The translations under genes were made by a program, and so were the position numbers. Below the pieces are notes generated by a model. It did no database searches. It saw only the letters and a program-made list of their open reading frames with translations, and was not told the origin of the DNA. Positions 43,720 through 52,517 of a stretch of 64,000 nt of DNA are shown in pieces (position 1 is the stretch's first letter; each line of letters begins with the position of its first letter). The stretch spans positions 48,051-112,050 of the forward strand of contig NZ_FOXD01000012.1 of assembly GCF_900115625.1 (NCBI RefSeq). The letters run 5' to 3'. The DNA is from Salibacterium halotolerans (GTDB lineage: Bacteria > Bacillota > Bacilli > Bacillales > Marinococcaceae).

Positions 43720-44476
43720 AAGGATTTCGGTTCTGCTTGAAGTGTTTTAAAAAGGCCACAATCAAAAAGCTAACGATAACAAGCAGCAGCCAGGAGCTTA
43801 TTTTTCCGACGTGCACGACATCCCATCCACTCTGCTGGTGGGGATAACTCCAGCCGCCTAACAAAGTGACGATATTTTCCGCTACCCATATGAAAAAACC
43901 AATCAGAACAAACGCCAGGGACAACGGCATCTTGTAGGTCGAGGATCTTACCGTGAAGAACACCATGGTACGCAGAAACACAAAAAGGGTGAGGATTTTC
44001 AGAATCCAGCGGATATCATAGACAAAGTGGTGGGTGTAGAAGTTGAAATAAATCACCGCGCTAAGAAGCACAACCATCCACGTCGGCGGCCAGTGGGTAA
44101 GCCGGAGATCCAGCCTCCGCCACGCCTGGCACATGTAACTTGCTACACTGGCATACATAAACCCGCTGTACAGCGGCACCCCGTACACTTTTGTCACCGC
44201 CTCCTCCGGATAACTCCAGGACCCCATATGTACTTTGTACAATTCGAGCGCCAGTCCGATAAGATGAAACACACCAATCACTTTCAACTCATCCATCGTT
44301 TCCATACGGGAAACAAGCATCAGTGCCTGAGCGGCTGTACAAATCAGAAAAATCAGGTCATACCTTGCCAGTCCGGGAACACTAACCACCTGGGTCAGGC
44401 CGAGACTGAGAAAAATAACAAGAGGAAAAACACAGGACTTCGCCTGCTCCCATCCAAAGTAGAATAACTGCCTCAT
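43718..44476 (-). CDS. DUF817 integral membrane protein
   Basis: 252-residue polytopic protein with about eight membrane segments. Conserved motifs include GSWSYPEEAVTKVYGVPLYSGFMYASVASYM and YTHHFVYDIRW, which mark the DUF817 (YoaT-like) family. The His and Asp residues inside membrane-proximal segments suggest a catalytic or ligand role, but no function is established. It is convergent with the SDR gene and divergent from the LacI-type regulator. Confidence 0.85.
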   Translation of the reverse strand: MRQLFYFGWEQAKSCVFPLVIFLSLGLTQVVSVPGLARYDLIFLICTAAQALMLVSRMETMDELKVIGVFHLIGLALELYKVHMGSWSYPEEAVTKVYGVPLYSGFMYASVASYMCQAWRRLDLRLTHWPPTWMVVLLSAVIYFNFYTHHFVYDIRWILKILTLFVFLRTMVFFTVRSSTYKMPLSLAFVLIGFFIWVAENIVTLLGGWSYPHQQSGWDVVHVGKISSWLLLVIVSFLIVAFLKHFKQNRNP

Positions 44477-44565
44477 TATGTATCATCCTAGAATTGATTG
44501 TTAACCTCATTTTATAATAGAAATATATTTTGTAACATCTTATGATTGAAAAGTACAAAAATTCA

Positions 44566-44619
44566 TTGACATTTAAATATTTGAAAGCGTATACTTAAAC
44601 CAATCTAATCGATTAGATT
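44566..44619 (+). promoter_or_regulatory. Promoter and LacI-type operator upstream of the regulator gene
   Basis: TTGACA (44566-44571), 18 bases and TATACT (44590-44595) form a promoter. The perfect 18-bp palindrome AATCTAATCGATTAGATT (44602-44619) covers the expected start of transcription. A second copy is at 45676, upstream of tctC. The central CG flanked by inverted arms is typical of LacI-family operators, so autorepression is likely. Confidence 0.88.
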
Positions 44620-44632
44620 TTTAGGAGTGGAA

Positions 44633-45652
44633 ATGTTGGTGACGATAAAAGACATTGCGAAAAAGGCAGGCGTATCCGTTGCAACGGTATCGTACGTATT
44701 AAATGAACGTCCGGTCAGCGATGGAATGAAAGACAAAGTACTTAAAGCTATTGATGAATTGAATTATGTTCCAAATGAAGTGGCCAGGAGACTTAGAGTG
44801 AAAAAAAATTACACCATTGCCCTCGTATTACCGGATATCACGAACCCGTTTTATCCTGATTTGGCAAAAGGATGTCAAGATGCTGCTAAAGAAAATGGGT
44901 TCATGCTAATTATGATTAATACGGAAGATAAAGAAGATCAACTGAAAGATGTTATGAATCAGGTGCGGCAGGGGGGGATTGATGGTCTAATTTTAGCTAA
45001 TGCAATGGAAAGAGATATGTCACAGGTCCAATCATTATTGGAAACGCAGATTCCCGTGGTGTTTGCCCATCGTTTTATAGAGGGTATTGAAGCGGATTCT
45101 GTGACGGCTGATAACTTCACCGGAGGCTATAAAGCAACAAAGCATTTAATTCAACACGGACATCAGCATATTGCCATAATTGAAGGACTTTTAGGATCGT
45201 CCGTCAGTTTGAATAGAAAAAAAGGTCATGAAAAAGCCATGCAGGAAGCAGGTTTTACAGTCCCCCCGGAATGGATAATCAAAGGGGAAACGGATTATGA
45301 GCTGACGTATAATAGGGTAACACAATTATTGACTTCAACTCATGAAAAAAAACCAACCGCCATTTTTTCCAGTTCTGATCTCATGGCGTTAGCTGCTGTG
45401 GATGCTGCTAAAAACGCAGGGTTTTCCATACCTGATGATCTTGCTGTCACAGGGTATGATGATCTATTTATGACATCTTCCTTAAAGTTGACCACAGTAC
45501 ATGTTCCACGTTATGAAATAGGTAGACAAGCGGTTCAGATGCTGATTAATAAAATAAATAATCAGCAGTCCAGTAGTTCTTCTCAGCCCGTAGTATTGGA
45601 TACAAGCCTTATCATTAGAAAAACCAGCGGTGATTTGAAATCGTTAAAATAA
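44633..45652 (+). CDS. LacI-family transcriptional regulator
   Basis: 339-residue repressor. The helix-turn-helix is VTIKDIAKKAGVSVATVSYVLN (split in the usual two helices, residues 3-24), then the hinge (EVARRLRVKKNYTIALVLPD), then a periplasmic-binding-like effector domain to about residue 330. It controls the adjacent transporter and enzymes through two identical palindromes at 44602 and 45676. The effector is probably the imported substrate or a breakdown product. The ATG at 44633 has TTAGGAG upstream; GTG codons at 44627 and 44639 are alternatives. AT-rich compared with the origin genes. Confidence 0.9.
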   Translation: MLVTIKDIAKKAGVSVATVSYVLNERPVSDGMKDKVLKAIDELNYVPNEVARRLRVKKNYTIALVLPDITNPFYPDLAKGCQDAAKENGFMLIMINTEDKEDQLKDVMNQVRQGGIDGLILANAMERDMSQVQSLLETQIPVVFAHRFIEGIEADSVTADNFTGGYKATKHLIQHGHQHIAIIEGLLGSSVSLNRKKGHEKAMQEAGFTVPPEWIIKGETDYELTYNRVTQLLTSTHEKKPTAIFSSSDLMALAAVDAAKNAGFSIPDDLAVTGYDDLFMTSSLKLTTVHVPRYEIGRQAVQMLINKINNQQSSSSSQPVVLDTSLIIRKTSGDLKSLK

Positions 45653-45675
45653 AAATGAGATTTTTTAGGCAAAAA

Positions 45676-45689
45676 TCTAATCGATTAGA
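45676..45689 (+). promoter_or_regulatory. Second LacI-type operator, upstream of tctC
   Basis: TCTAATCGATTAGA repeats the core of the operator at 44602-44619. It lies 91 bases before the tctC start, so the transporter operon is probably under the same regulator. Confidence 0.88.
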
Positions 45690-45779
45690 AAGATAATTGA
45701 AACCGCATTCAATAAAGTGAAGTTGTTTCAACTACAGGACATTGCGAAACAAATATTTTATCCATGGAGGGTATATAAA

Positions 45780-46790
45780 ATGAAAAAAACCATGAGAAGC
45801 TTCGTCGTTCTTTTATCATTTCTTTTCATCCTAGCGGCTTGCGGTTCCAACTCAGATGAAAATGCTACAGGAAATAGTAATGGGGGTGGAGAAGACAGCG
45901 TAGATTATCCAACTCAGCCAATTGAAATTATAGTACCTTGGGCAGCAGGTGGAAGCAGTGATCAAACAGCCCGGGCTTTAGCAGAAGCAATGAGTTCTAA
46001 TATTAATCAAGATGTAACCGTTACGAATCGGGAAGGTGCTGGTGGTACGATTGCGACTGCAGAAGTTGCACAAACCCAGCCGGATGCCCACACTATTCTT
46101 CTGGATGCGGTAGGGGTATTTACAACACAGCCCCATTTAAAGAACGTACAGTATTCTATCGATGATTTTAAAGCGATTTCAGGGTTGACATATGAGCCGA
46201 TTGTATTAGCAGTAAATGCCGATTCTCCTTGGGATTCCCTGGACGATTTAATTACAGAGAAAAAAAGTGATACTCAAATTTCATATGGTCACTCTGGTGC
46301 TGGGGGATTACCGGATTTGGCTCAGGCAGCGTTTTTTAATCAAGCTGGGATAAATGCAGAGAGCATTGCTTATGATGGACAAAATCCGGCAGTATCTGCG
46401 CTACTTGGTGGACACGTTGATACTATTGCTGCTCATCCAGGAAGTATTATGCAGCATGTAGATTCTGGGGACATTAAGATTTTAGGTGTATTTTCACCGG
46501 AACGTTTTGAAAAATTACCTGATGTTCCAACATTTAAAGAAAAGGGTTACTCTATTGACATGAGTGTGTGGAAGTTTCTTCTTGTATCTCAAGAAACTTC
46601 TGACGAAGTAAAAAATAAATTAACAAGTATTGTAAATGATGCTATGGCCAGTGATCAGTTTCAGCAGTTTCTAAAAGATGCGAATTTGACTGAACAGAGT
46701 TTAAGTGGTGAAGAAGTGATAGAACGTTTGAAAAAGAACAAATCACAGCATGGAAAAATCATAGAAAATATGGGCCTTTCAGCAGAATAA
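45780..46790 (+). CDS. Tripartite tricarboxylate transporter substrate-binding lipoprotein (TctC type)
   Basis: 336-residue extracytoplasmic binding protein. The signal peptide ends in a lipobox (ILAAC, Cys21), followed by a Ser/Asn/Gly linker. The TctC fold starts at YPTQPIEIIVPWAAGGSSDQTARAL and keeps the family NREGAGGTIA segment. TTT receptors bind small carboxylates; the ligand here is not evident. GGAGG is nine bases upstream of the ATG. It is followed by a hairpin and the two membrane subunits. Confidence 0.92.
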   Translation: MKKTMRSFVVLLSFLFILAACGSNSDENATGNSNGGGEDSVDYPTQPIEIIVPWAAGGSSDQTARALAEAMSSNINQDVTVTNREGAGGTIATAEVAQTQPDAHTILLDAVGVFTTQPHLKNVQYSIDDFKAISGLTYEPIVLAVNADSPWDSLDDLITEKKSDTQISYGHSGAGGLPDLAQAAFFNQAGINAESIAYDGQNPAVSALLGGHVDTIAAHPGSIMQHVDSGDIKILGVFSPERFEKLPDVPTFKEKGYSIDMSVWKFLLVSQETSDEVKNKLTSIVNDAMASDQFQQFLKDANLTEQSLSGEEVIERLKKNKSQHGKIIENMGLSAE

Positions 46791-46799
46791 CAAAATTTG

Positions 46800-46831
46800 A
46801 GTATGGTGGGGGTTAAACCCCTGCCACACTC
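46800..46831 (+). other. Intercistronic stem-loop between tctC and tctB
   Basis: GTGGGGG and CCCCTGCCAC form a stem with a TTAA-type loop and no T-tract. Such structures after binding-protein genes usually protect the upstream mRNA, giving more receptor than permease. Confidence 0.65.
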
Positions 46832-46856
46832 TGACAATGTCCAGGAGGAGTTATAA

Positions 46857-47309
46857 GTGATATCGAAAGAGCGATATGTTTGGCTGTTTCTATTTATGTC
46901 GGGAATAATAATCTGGAAAGTATTAATTCCTACACAAGTACAGGTTAATCAAAACTCTTCTACGTACGGACCAGAATTTTTTCCTAATGTATTAGCGATA
47001 GCTCTCATCGTTATTAGTGCCTTTTCTTTGTTAAGTACTTTTTTTATTCGTTCATCTCAAGAACATGAAGAAAAAAAAGAGAAAGATAAAGAAGGAAGTA
47101 AATGGGTTGGATTCATAGTATTTATTATTATGGGAGTATATGTCTTTACTATCGAGTTCCTTCATTACATTCCTGCAACTATTATTTTCATGCTGCTTAT
47201 TATGTGGGTATTATCTGTAAGGAAATGGTATTTATATATTGTGATGTTTGGAATAATCTTTTTTGTTCAATATGTATTCCAAAACCTTTTGTACATTCAA
47301 CTTCCTTAG
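46857..47309 (+). CDS. Tripartite tricarboxylate transporter small membrane subunit (TctB type)
   Basis: 150-residue protein with four membrane helices and a charged cytoplasmic loop of Glu and Lys (about residues 66-83), the layout of TctB. The GPEFFPNVLA segment after the first helix is characteristic. The GTG has AGGAGGAG upstream. It lies between tctC and tctA in the usual C-B-A order. Confidence 0.88.
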   Translation: MISKERYVWLFLFMSGIIIWKVLIPTQVQVNQNSSTYGPEFFPNVLAIALIVISAFSLLSTFFIRSSQEHEEKKEKDKEGSKWVGFIVFIIMGVYVFTIEFLHYIPATIIFMLLIMWVLSVRKWYLYIVMFGIIFFVQYVFQNLLYIQLP

Positions 47310-47334
47310 AATAACTAAGTAAAGGGTGGGCCCT

Positions 47335-48816
47335 GTGGGAGAAATAGTAATAAATAGTTTAGGCGATGTATTCGCTGTAAACAACGTTTTGGTTATCTTG
47401 ATAAGTGTATTTGCTGGTTTTATATTTGGTGCTTTGCCTGGACTTACCGCAACCATGGGTGTGGCTTTGATGCTTCCTATTACCTATGGGATGCCGCCTA
47501 CACTCGCTATGATGGCACTACTTGGGATGTACTGTGGAGGAACATATGGTGGTTCTATCTCGGCCATATTGATTAGAACTCCGGGGACACCTGCCTCAGC
47601 TGCTACTGTAATGGATGGTTACGCTCTGGCTGAACAAGGAAAAGCATCAGATGCTCTACGCATGTCTCTGTTTGCATCGGTATTCGCAGGTATTTTTAGT
47701 GCATTGGCTCTACTTTTTATTGCCCCTCAGTTGTCCAAATTTGCCCTTGAATTTGGACCGGCTGAATTTTTCGCTCTAGCAGTTTTTGGGTTAACCATGA
47801 TAGCCAGCATTAGCAGCGATAATTTAAGAAAAGGTGTAGTAATGGGGATTTTCGGGATGTTTGTTTCAACAATAGGTATTGATCCGATTGGTGGATTATC
47901 CCGGTTTTCTTTTGGCAGTGACGAGTTGATAGGGGGAGTGAATCTAATCCCTGCATTAATAGGATTATTTGCGATTTCGGAAATCATTAATAAATCGCAG
48001 ACTGCTCATTTGCGTTCAAATGAGAAAGTGAGTCACCTGGAAAAAGCAGCTTCATCATTGAAGAATTTTATGAAACATTTTAAAACAATACTGAAATCAA
48101 GTGCTATTGGAACATTTATTGGATCTATTCCGGGGACAGGACCCGCTATTGCTTCTTTTTTGAGCTACAATGAAGCTAAAAGATCATCAAAAAACAAGGA
48201 GCAGTACGGCAAAGGTTCAATGGATGGCATAGCAGCTGCGGAAGCAGGAAATAACGGAGTGACTGGAGCAACTCTTATTCCTCTCCTTACATTGGGAATT
48301 CCCGGCGATACTGTTACCGCAGTTATGCTTGGAGCACTAATGATGCAGGGACTTGCTCCAGGTCCACAGCTTTTCCAAACGTCAGCAGACATGATGTATA
48401 CAATTATGTTTGGTTTGATTCTTGTAAATATCATGATGCTCCTTCAAGGCTTTTTTGCCGTTAAATTTTTCGCAAAAATTAAGAATATACCCGTGAATAT
48501 GCTGCTACCCAGCTTATTAATTCTTTGTTTTATAGGGGCATTTGCTGTGAATAACACTGTTTTTGACGCCAAAATTATGCTCCTTTTCGGGCTTATTGGC
48601 TACATTGCTCCTAAATTTGGTTTTCCTGTGACACCGATGTTGTTAGGCATCGTACTAGGTCCTATAGCAGAAACTTCTTTTAGAAGGGCTTTATCAGTAT
48701 CAAGAGGAGATTGGATGGTTTTTGTAACGGAACCCATATCTCTTGTTTTTCTTTTATTATCATTAATTTCTATTTCATTCCCCCTTTTGAAATCTATATT
48801 CCGAAGAAAAAACTGA
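47335..48816 (+). CDS. Tripartite tricarboxylate transporter large membrane subunit (TctA type)
   Basis: 493-residue permease with about twelve membrane segments. It keeps the TctA motifs FGALPGLTATMGVALMLP, GMYCGGTYGGSISAIL with RTPGTPASAATVMDG, and the second-half repeat GSIPGTGPAIASFLSYNEAKR and TLGIPGDTVTAVMLGA. I use the GTG at 47335, with AAAGGG eight bases upstream; the GTG at 47326 touches that site. Uptake is ion-driven in this family. Confidence 0.92.
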   Translation: MGEIVINSLGDVFAVNNVLVILISVFAGFIFGALPGLTATMGVALMLPITYGMPPTLAMMALLGMYCGGTYGGSISAILIRTPGTPASAATVMDGYALAEQGKASDALRMSLFASVFAGIFSALALLFIAPQLSKFALEFGPAEFFALAVFGLTMIASISSDNLRKGVVMGIFGMFVSTIGIDPIGGLSRFSFGSDELIGGVNLIPALIGLFAISEIINKSQTAHLRSNEKVSHLEKAASSLKNFMKHFKTILKSSAIGTFIGSIPGTGPAIASFLSYNEAKRSSKNKEQYGKGSMDGIAAAEAGNNGVTGATLIPLLTLGIPGDTVTAVMLGALMMQGLAPGPQLFQTSADMMYTIMFGLILVNIMMLLQGFFAVKFFAKIKNIPVNMLLPSLLILCFIGAFAVNNTVFDAKIMLLFGLIGYIAPKFGFPVTPMLLGIVLGPIAETSFRRALSVSRGDWMVFVTEPISLVFLLLSLISISFPLLKSIFRRKN

Positions 48817-48846
48817 AGATTAATCAAAAATAGAAGGAGTAAAAAA

Positions 48847-50001
48847 ATGAAGATAGTAGATGTCGTGCCACATATATTGAAAACACCATTGAAAAAACCT
48901 TTTGCTTTCTCACAAGGCTGGGTACAACAACGCAGTACTGTTATTACAGAAATTGTAACGGATGAAGGGGTGACCGGTTGGGGTGAATCACTTTGTCACG
49001 GTCTCCAACCACCGGAAATAGCAGCTTCATTTATACAATACTGTTTTAAACCGCTTCTTATTGGACAAGACCCCTTTGATGTAGAAGTCTTGTGGGAAGA
49101 AATGTATAACACTTCAAGACCCTATGGACAAGCCGGTGCAGCGGTGAACGCGATAAGCGGTGTCGATATAGCGATTTGGGACGTAATAGGAAAGAGTTTG
49201 AATAAACCGATTAGTAAATTAATTGGTGGAAGATTTCGAAACGAAATAGTTCCCTACGCTACGGGTTTTTATCGAAAAGAGGGAACAGATAATATAGAAG
49301 CAGGAATAGAAGAAGCTAAGAGCCATTTAGCAAAAGGTTTCAACGCTTTTAAGCTAAAAACTGGTTTTGGTGTGGAAGCGGATCTCGAATATATTCATGA
49401 AATACGGAAAGCTGTTGGTAATGAGCCTAAGATAATGCTGGATGCCAATGGAGCCTACAATGCATCGTTGGCTCGGCGGATTTTAATAGAGAGTGAAGCT
49501 GATAACATACACTTTTTTGAAGAACCACTGCCCCCGGAAGATCTAGAAGGATATAAACAGCTGAAAAACCTCACAAAGACCTATGTCGCTGCTGGAGAAA
49601 ACATCTTCGGAAAGATAGGGTACAGGCACTGGATTGCTGATAATGCGCTGGACATTCTGCAGCCGGATCTTTGTTCTTCAGGCGGCTTTACAGAAGGGAA
49701 GAAAATAGCGGCGATGGCGCAGGCCTATAACACCATGCTCATTCCTCATGTGTGGGGATCCGGTATTGGCCTTGCCGCATCTATGCAGTATATTGCCTCG
49801 CTGCCGCCTGCTCCTTTATCCCTGAATCCGATGGAGCCGTATCTGGAATATGATCAATCCTCCCATCCGTTCCGGGAAGATTTGATATACGATGCGGTGA
49901 GGATGGAAAATGGAAAAGTCCATATTCCCGAGAAGCCCGGTATAGGAGTGGAGGTTAACCGGGATGTCATTGATAAATATAGTGTACAGGTGTTTCAGTA
50001 A
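48847..50001 (+). CDS. Mandelate racemase/muconate-lactonizing-type enolase-superfamily enzyme
   Basis: 384-residue enzyme with a capping N-terminal domain and a modified TIM barrel. Catalytic residues are visible: the K-x-K pair Lys169 and Lys171 (FKLK), metal ligands Asp199 (LDANG), Glu225/226 (FFEEPL) and Glu251 (AAGE), and the His301 general base (PHVWGSG). This fits an acid-sugar dehydratase or racemase acting on the imported carboxylate. The 5' half is AT-rich like the transporter genes, and the part after about 49600 is richer in GC. AAGGAG precedes the ATG. Confidence 0.9.
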   Translation: MKIVDVVPHILKTPLKKPFAFSQGWVQQRSTVITEIVTDEGVTGWGESLCHGLQPPEIAASFIQYCFKPLLIGQDPFDVEVLWEEMYNTSRPYGQAGAAVNAISGVDIAIWDVIGKSLNKPISKLIGGRFRNEIVPYATGFYRKEGTDNIEAGIEEAKSHLAKGFNAFKLKTGFGVEADLEYIHEIRKAVGNEPKIMLDANGAYNASLARRILIESEADNIHFFEEPLPPEDLEGYKQLKNLTKTYVAAGENIFGKIGYRHWIADNALDILQPDLCSSGGFTEGKKIAAMAQAYNTMLIPHVWGSGIGLAASMQYIASLPPAPLSLNPMEPYLEYDQSSHPFREDLIYDAVRMENGKVHIPEKPGIGVEVNRDVIDKYSVQVFQ

Positions 50002-50025
50002 TACGATGAAGTGGAGGGACACGGT

Positions 50026-51783
50026 ATGGAAGAACCAAAAGTAATTGTTTTTGGAGTCGATGGTTTAATTCCAGAATTGGTCTATAAATTCGCGGCAGAA
50101 GGGCACTTGCCTAATATTAATAATATGTTAAAAGAAGGAACCAGTGCTGAACTACTCCCTTATATTTCAACATGGGGAGATGTGAACTGGGTATCATTTC
50201 TGTCAGGACAGGCTCCAGGAGACAGCTGGAAAGGTCAGAATATACCTAAGGAGAATGAAGGGAACCTGCTTGATATAATGGAAAAGGAAAGCAAAAAAGC
50301 GGCTTTGGTGCATTTTCCTCAGACTTTGTCCACGGCAGGAACCAGCCATTTTTGTTTCGCGCCTTATTATGCAAATCCCTCTTTTGAAGCAGCGTCGTCA
50401 GCTGTCTACACAACAGATCTTGGAAAGTGGCCGGAAAAAAGAGTAGAGGAGTTTTTAGGATGGCCTCCTGTCGGAACGTTAGCCCACCATATTAAGAGCA
50501 ATCGGTTCCTAATCGAAAAAATGGAGGAAGACTGGAAATTTTTCATCTCTCTCCACGGCGGCGGCGAAATAGTGTTAATAGTAAAGCCATTCACACAAGA
50601 TAAGGTAGTCATGAAATTGCCCGAAGGACGTTCGATAGAAATTAAATACCAAGAATGGAGTGATTGGGTAACCCTTCCGTTGGAAAATGATAAAAATGGA
50701 ATGACACGATTCAAGCTTGTTCATTATGACCAGGAGAATCAGGAGATGGATTTACTTCAATCACAGATAACGATAGAAGGGGAGTTGTCCAATGATTCAG
50801 AAATTGAAACGTACCTATTAAATAAATACGGTCCTTTTATCTCGAACTGGACAGTAACTGCATCCCCGGAAGAAAAGTACCACGAGACAAGTTTTGAAGA
50901 AGGAAAGTATCAGGCTATGTGGCTGGCAGAAGCGGCTCTTGGTCTGCTTGACGAAAAAGACTATCACTTGTTTGCCACTGTTTTTCGATTAAATGATGAA
51001 ACACACCATACAAGCTTGGCAAAATACGATCCTGCGTCGCCGTTTTATACTCCTGAAGAAGCACCGCGGTACGAGGAAAATATACGGGAAAGCTACAAAG
51101 TGCTTGATCAGGCCGTAGGTAGAATTCTGAAAGGAAAAAAGAAAGATACAACATTGATTGTCGCGTCGGATCACGGCGATGTTCCGAACCATTATTTCTG
51201 TGACGTGCACAAACGCCTGGAAGAATGCAGTCTCTGTGTGTTGGATGAAGAAGGAAAGCAGGTACAAAGCGAATCTAAAGCTTATCTAAAAGATGAAAGA
51301 GGTGGCATGGAAGTATTTGTGAACCTAAAGGGGAGGGATGAACAAGGAATTGTACCTCCGGAAGACTATGAAAAAGTGCAGAATGAAGTGTTCCGCGCAC
51401 TTACCACTTGGAGTCACACAGATTTGAATGAAATACTTCCAGTAACTGCTTTGACTATAAAAAAACAGGACGCTGCCATCATAGGTTACTGGGGACCAGA
51501 TGTGGGAGATGTGGTTTTTGCCTACGATAAAGGATTTGTCTGGGGTAAAAATAGTAAAGATGTGACCGCTCCGGTGTCCGGACCTGGAGCCAATCATGGT
51601 CCTCAGATTCCAACCGCTTCGACCAACCATTCTTCTAATTTAGGTATTGCTATGTTTTATGGAAAAATCGCAAACAGGAAGGCCCCATTCCAACAAACTG
51701 AAGCTCCATTCTCGATGGTTTGGGCAGGGAAAATGATAGCTGAATTATTAAACGTAAGAAAAACAGATATATTAGATACCTAG
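50026..51783 (+). CDS. Alkaline-phosphatase-superfamily hydrolase (phosphodiesterase-like)
   Basis: 585-residue protein of the type I phosphodiesterase/nucleotide pyrophosphatase branch. Metal motifs are IVFGVDGLIPE (Asp12) near the start, an STWGDVNW segment where the Thr/Ser nucleophile is expected, FRLNDETHHT, SDHGD and NHGPQ. A beta-rich insertion (about residues 175-275) interrupts the catalytic fold. There is no signal peptide, so it is cytoplasmic. It ends the operon, 24 bases after the enolase-superfamily gene, which suggests the imported compound carries a phosphate, sulfate or diester bond. Substrate unknown. Confidence 0.82.
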   Translation: MEEPKVIVFGVDGLIPELVYKFAAEGHLPNINNMLKEGTSAELLPYISTWGDVNWVSFLSGQAPGDSWKGQNIPKENEGNLLDIMEKESKKAALVHFPQTLSTAGTSHFCFAPYYANPSFEAASSAVYTTDLGKWPEKRVEEFLGWPPVGTLAHHIKSNRFLIEKMEEDWKFFISLHGGGEIVLIVKPFTQDKVVMKLPEGRSIEIKYQEWSDWVTLPLENDKNGMTRFKLVHYDQENQEMDLLQSQITIEGELSNDSEIETYLLNKYGPFISNWTVTASPEEKYHETSFEEGKYQAMWLAEAALGLLDEKDYHLFATVFRLNDETHHTSLAKYDPASPFYTPEEAPRYEENIRESYKVLDQAVGRILKGKKKDTTLIVASDHGDVPNHYFCDVHKRLEECSLCVLDEEGKQVQSESKAYLKDERGGMEVFVNLKGRDEQGIVPPEDYEKVQNEVFRALTTWSHTDLNEILPVTALTIKKQDAAIIGYWGPDVGDVVFAYDKGFVWGKNSKDVTAPVSGPGANHGPQIPTASTNHSSNLGIAMFYGKIANRKAPFQQTEAPFSMVWAGKMIAELLNVRKTDILDT

Positions 51784-51842
51784 ACGCTGTGTAGCATCCA
51801 TAGTCGAATGAATGAAGATGAAAGTCCCTGCTTTTATCCATA

Positions 51843-52340
51843 TCACGGTTGTAAAGAGTGATATGGATAATATTCCATCTTCATCGTCTGCAGTGTGTGA
51901 CCGAACAAGGTCTCTGTGAAAACAGAGATTTCACGAAACCCCATTTTGCGGTAAAATCGTTCCGCTCTGTCATTTCCTACTTCAAGATAAACGACGATTG
52001 TCTCTTTGTTCCCCGCTTCTTCTTTCACTTTTTCCATCAGAGCCGTACCCAGCCCCATCCAGTAACAGGAAGGATGAACATAAATGGCGGCCAGTTCGTT
52101 TTCCTGTCCGCTTTGATGAAGGTTGGCAAAAGCAGCTGGTTCTCCTTCATATTCGGCCACAAGAAATACATCGGATGCAAGCTTGTCCGAGAGGGCGGCA
52201 GATGAATAAGCCATATCCAGAAATTTTCTTTGTACTTCGGACGGAATCAATGTCTCGTAAGTTTGTGTCCAGGACGTTTCCGCCACCGTCTGGATGGCTG
52301 GAATGTCTTTCGTTCCGGCTTTCCGGATCACAGGGTTCAT
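51843..52340 (-). CDS. GNAT-family N-acetyltransferase
   Basis: 165-residue acetyl-CoA-dependent transferase. The cofactor motif is HPSCYWMGLGTALM (about residues 91-104), followed by VYLEVGNDRAERFYRKMGF, the usual GNAT C-terminal strand and helix. Its substrate (amine, peptide or antibiotic) is not evident. The 3' end is inside an inverted repeat (TATCCATATCAC / GTGATATGGATA, 51839-51873) with no T-tract. It is flanked by plus-strand genes and stands alone. Confidence 0.88.
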   Translation of the reverse strand: MNPVIRKAGTKDIPAIQTVAETSWTQTYETLIPSEVQRKFLDMAYSSAALSDKLASDVFLVAEYEGEPAAFANLHQSGQENELAAIYVHPSCYWMGLGTALMEKVKEEAGNKETIVVYLEVGNDRAERFYRKMGFREISVFTETLFGHTLQTMKMEYYPYHSLQP

Positions 52341-52517
52341 ATGATATTCCTCCTCATACCTTGTGTTAATCTATGAACTGTATTCTACATCATTCAGTAA
52401 AAACCTGTCATATGATGTCACGAACAGAGGCATATCATTTTAATATTTTGTGACAAAAGGTATACAATAAGACGTAAGTTGTAACTTAACATAAATGTTT
52501 GAAAGAAGGGTATTATG

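Noticed and set aside
51839..51873. Inverted repeat at the 3' end of the GNAT gene as an intrinsic terminator
   Set aside because: The stem is good, but neither strand has a T-tract after it, so I mention it only with the gene.
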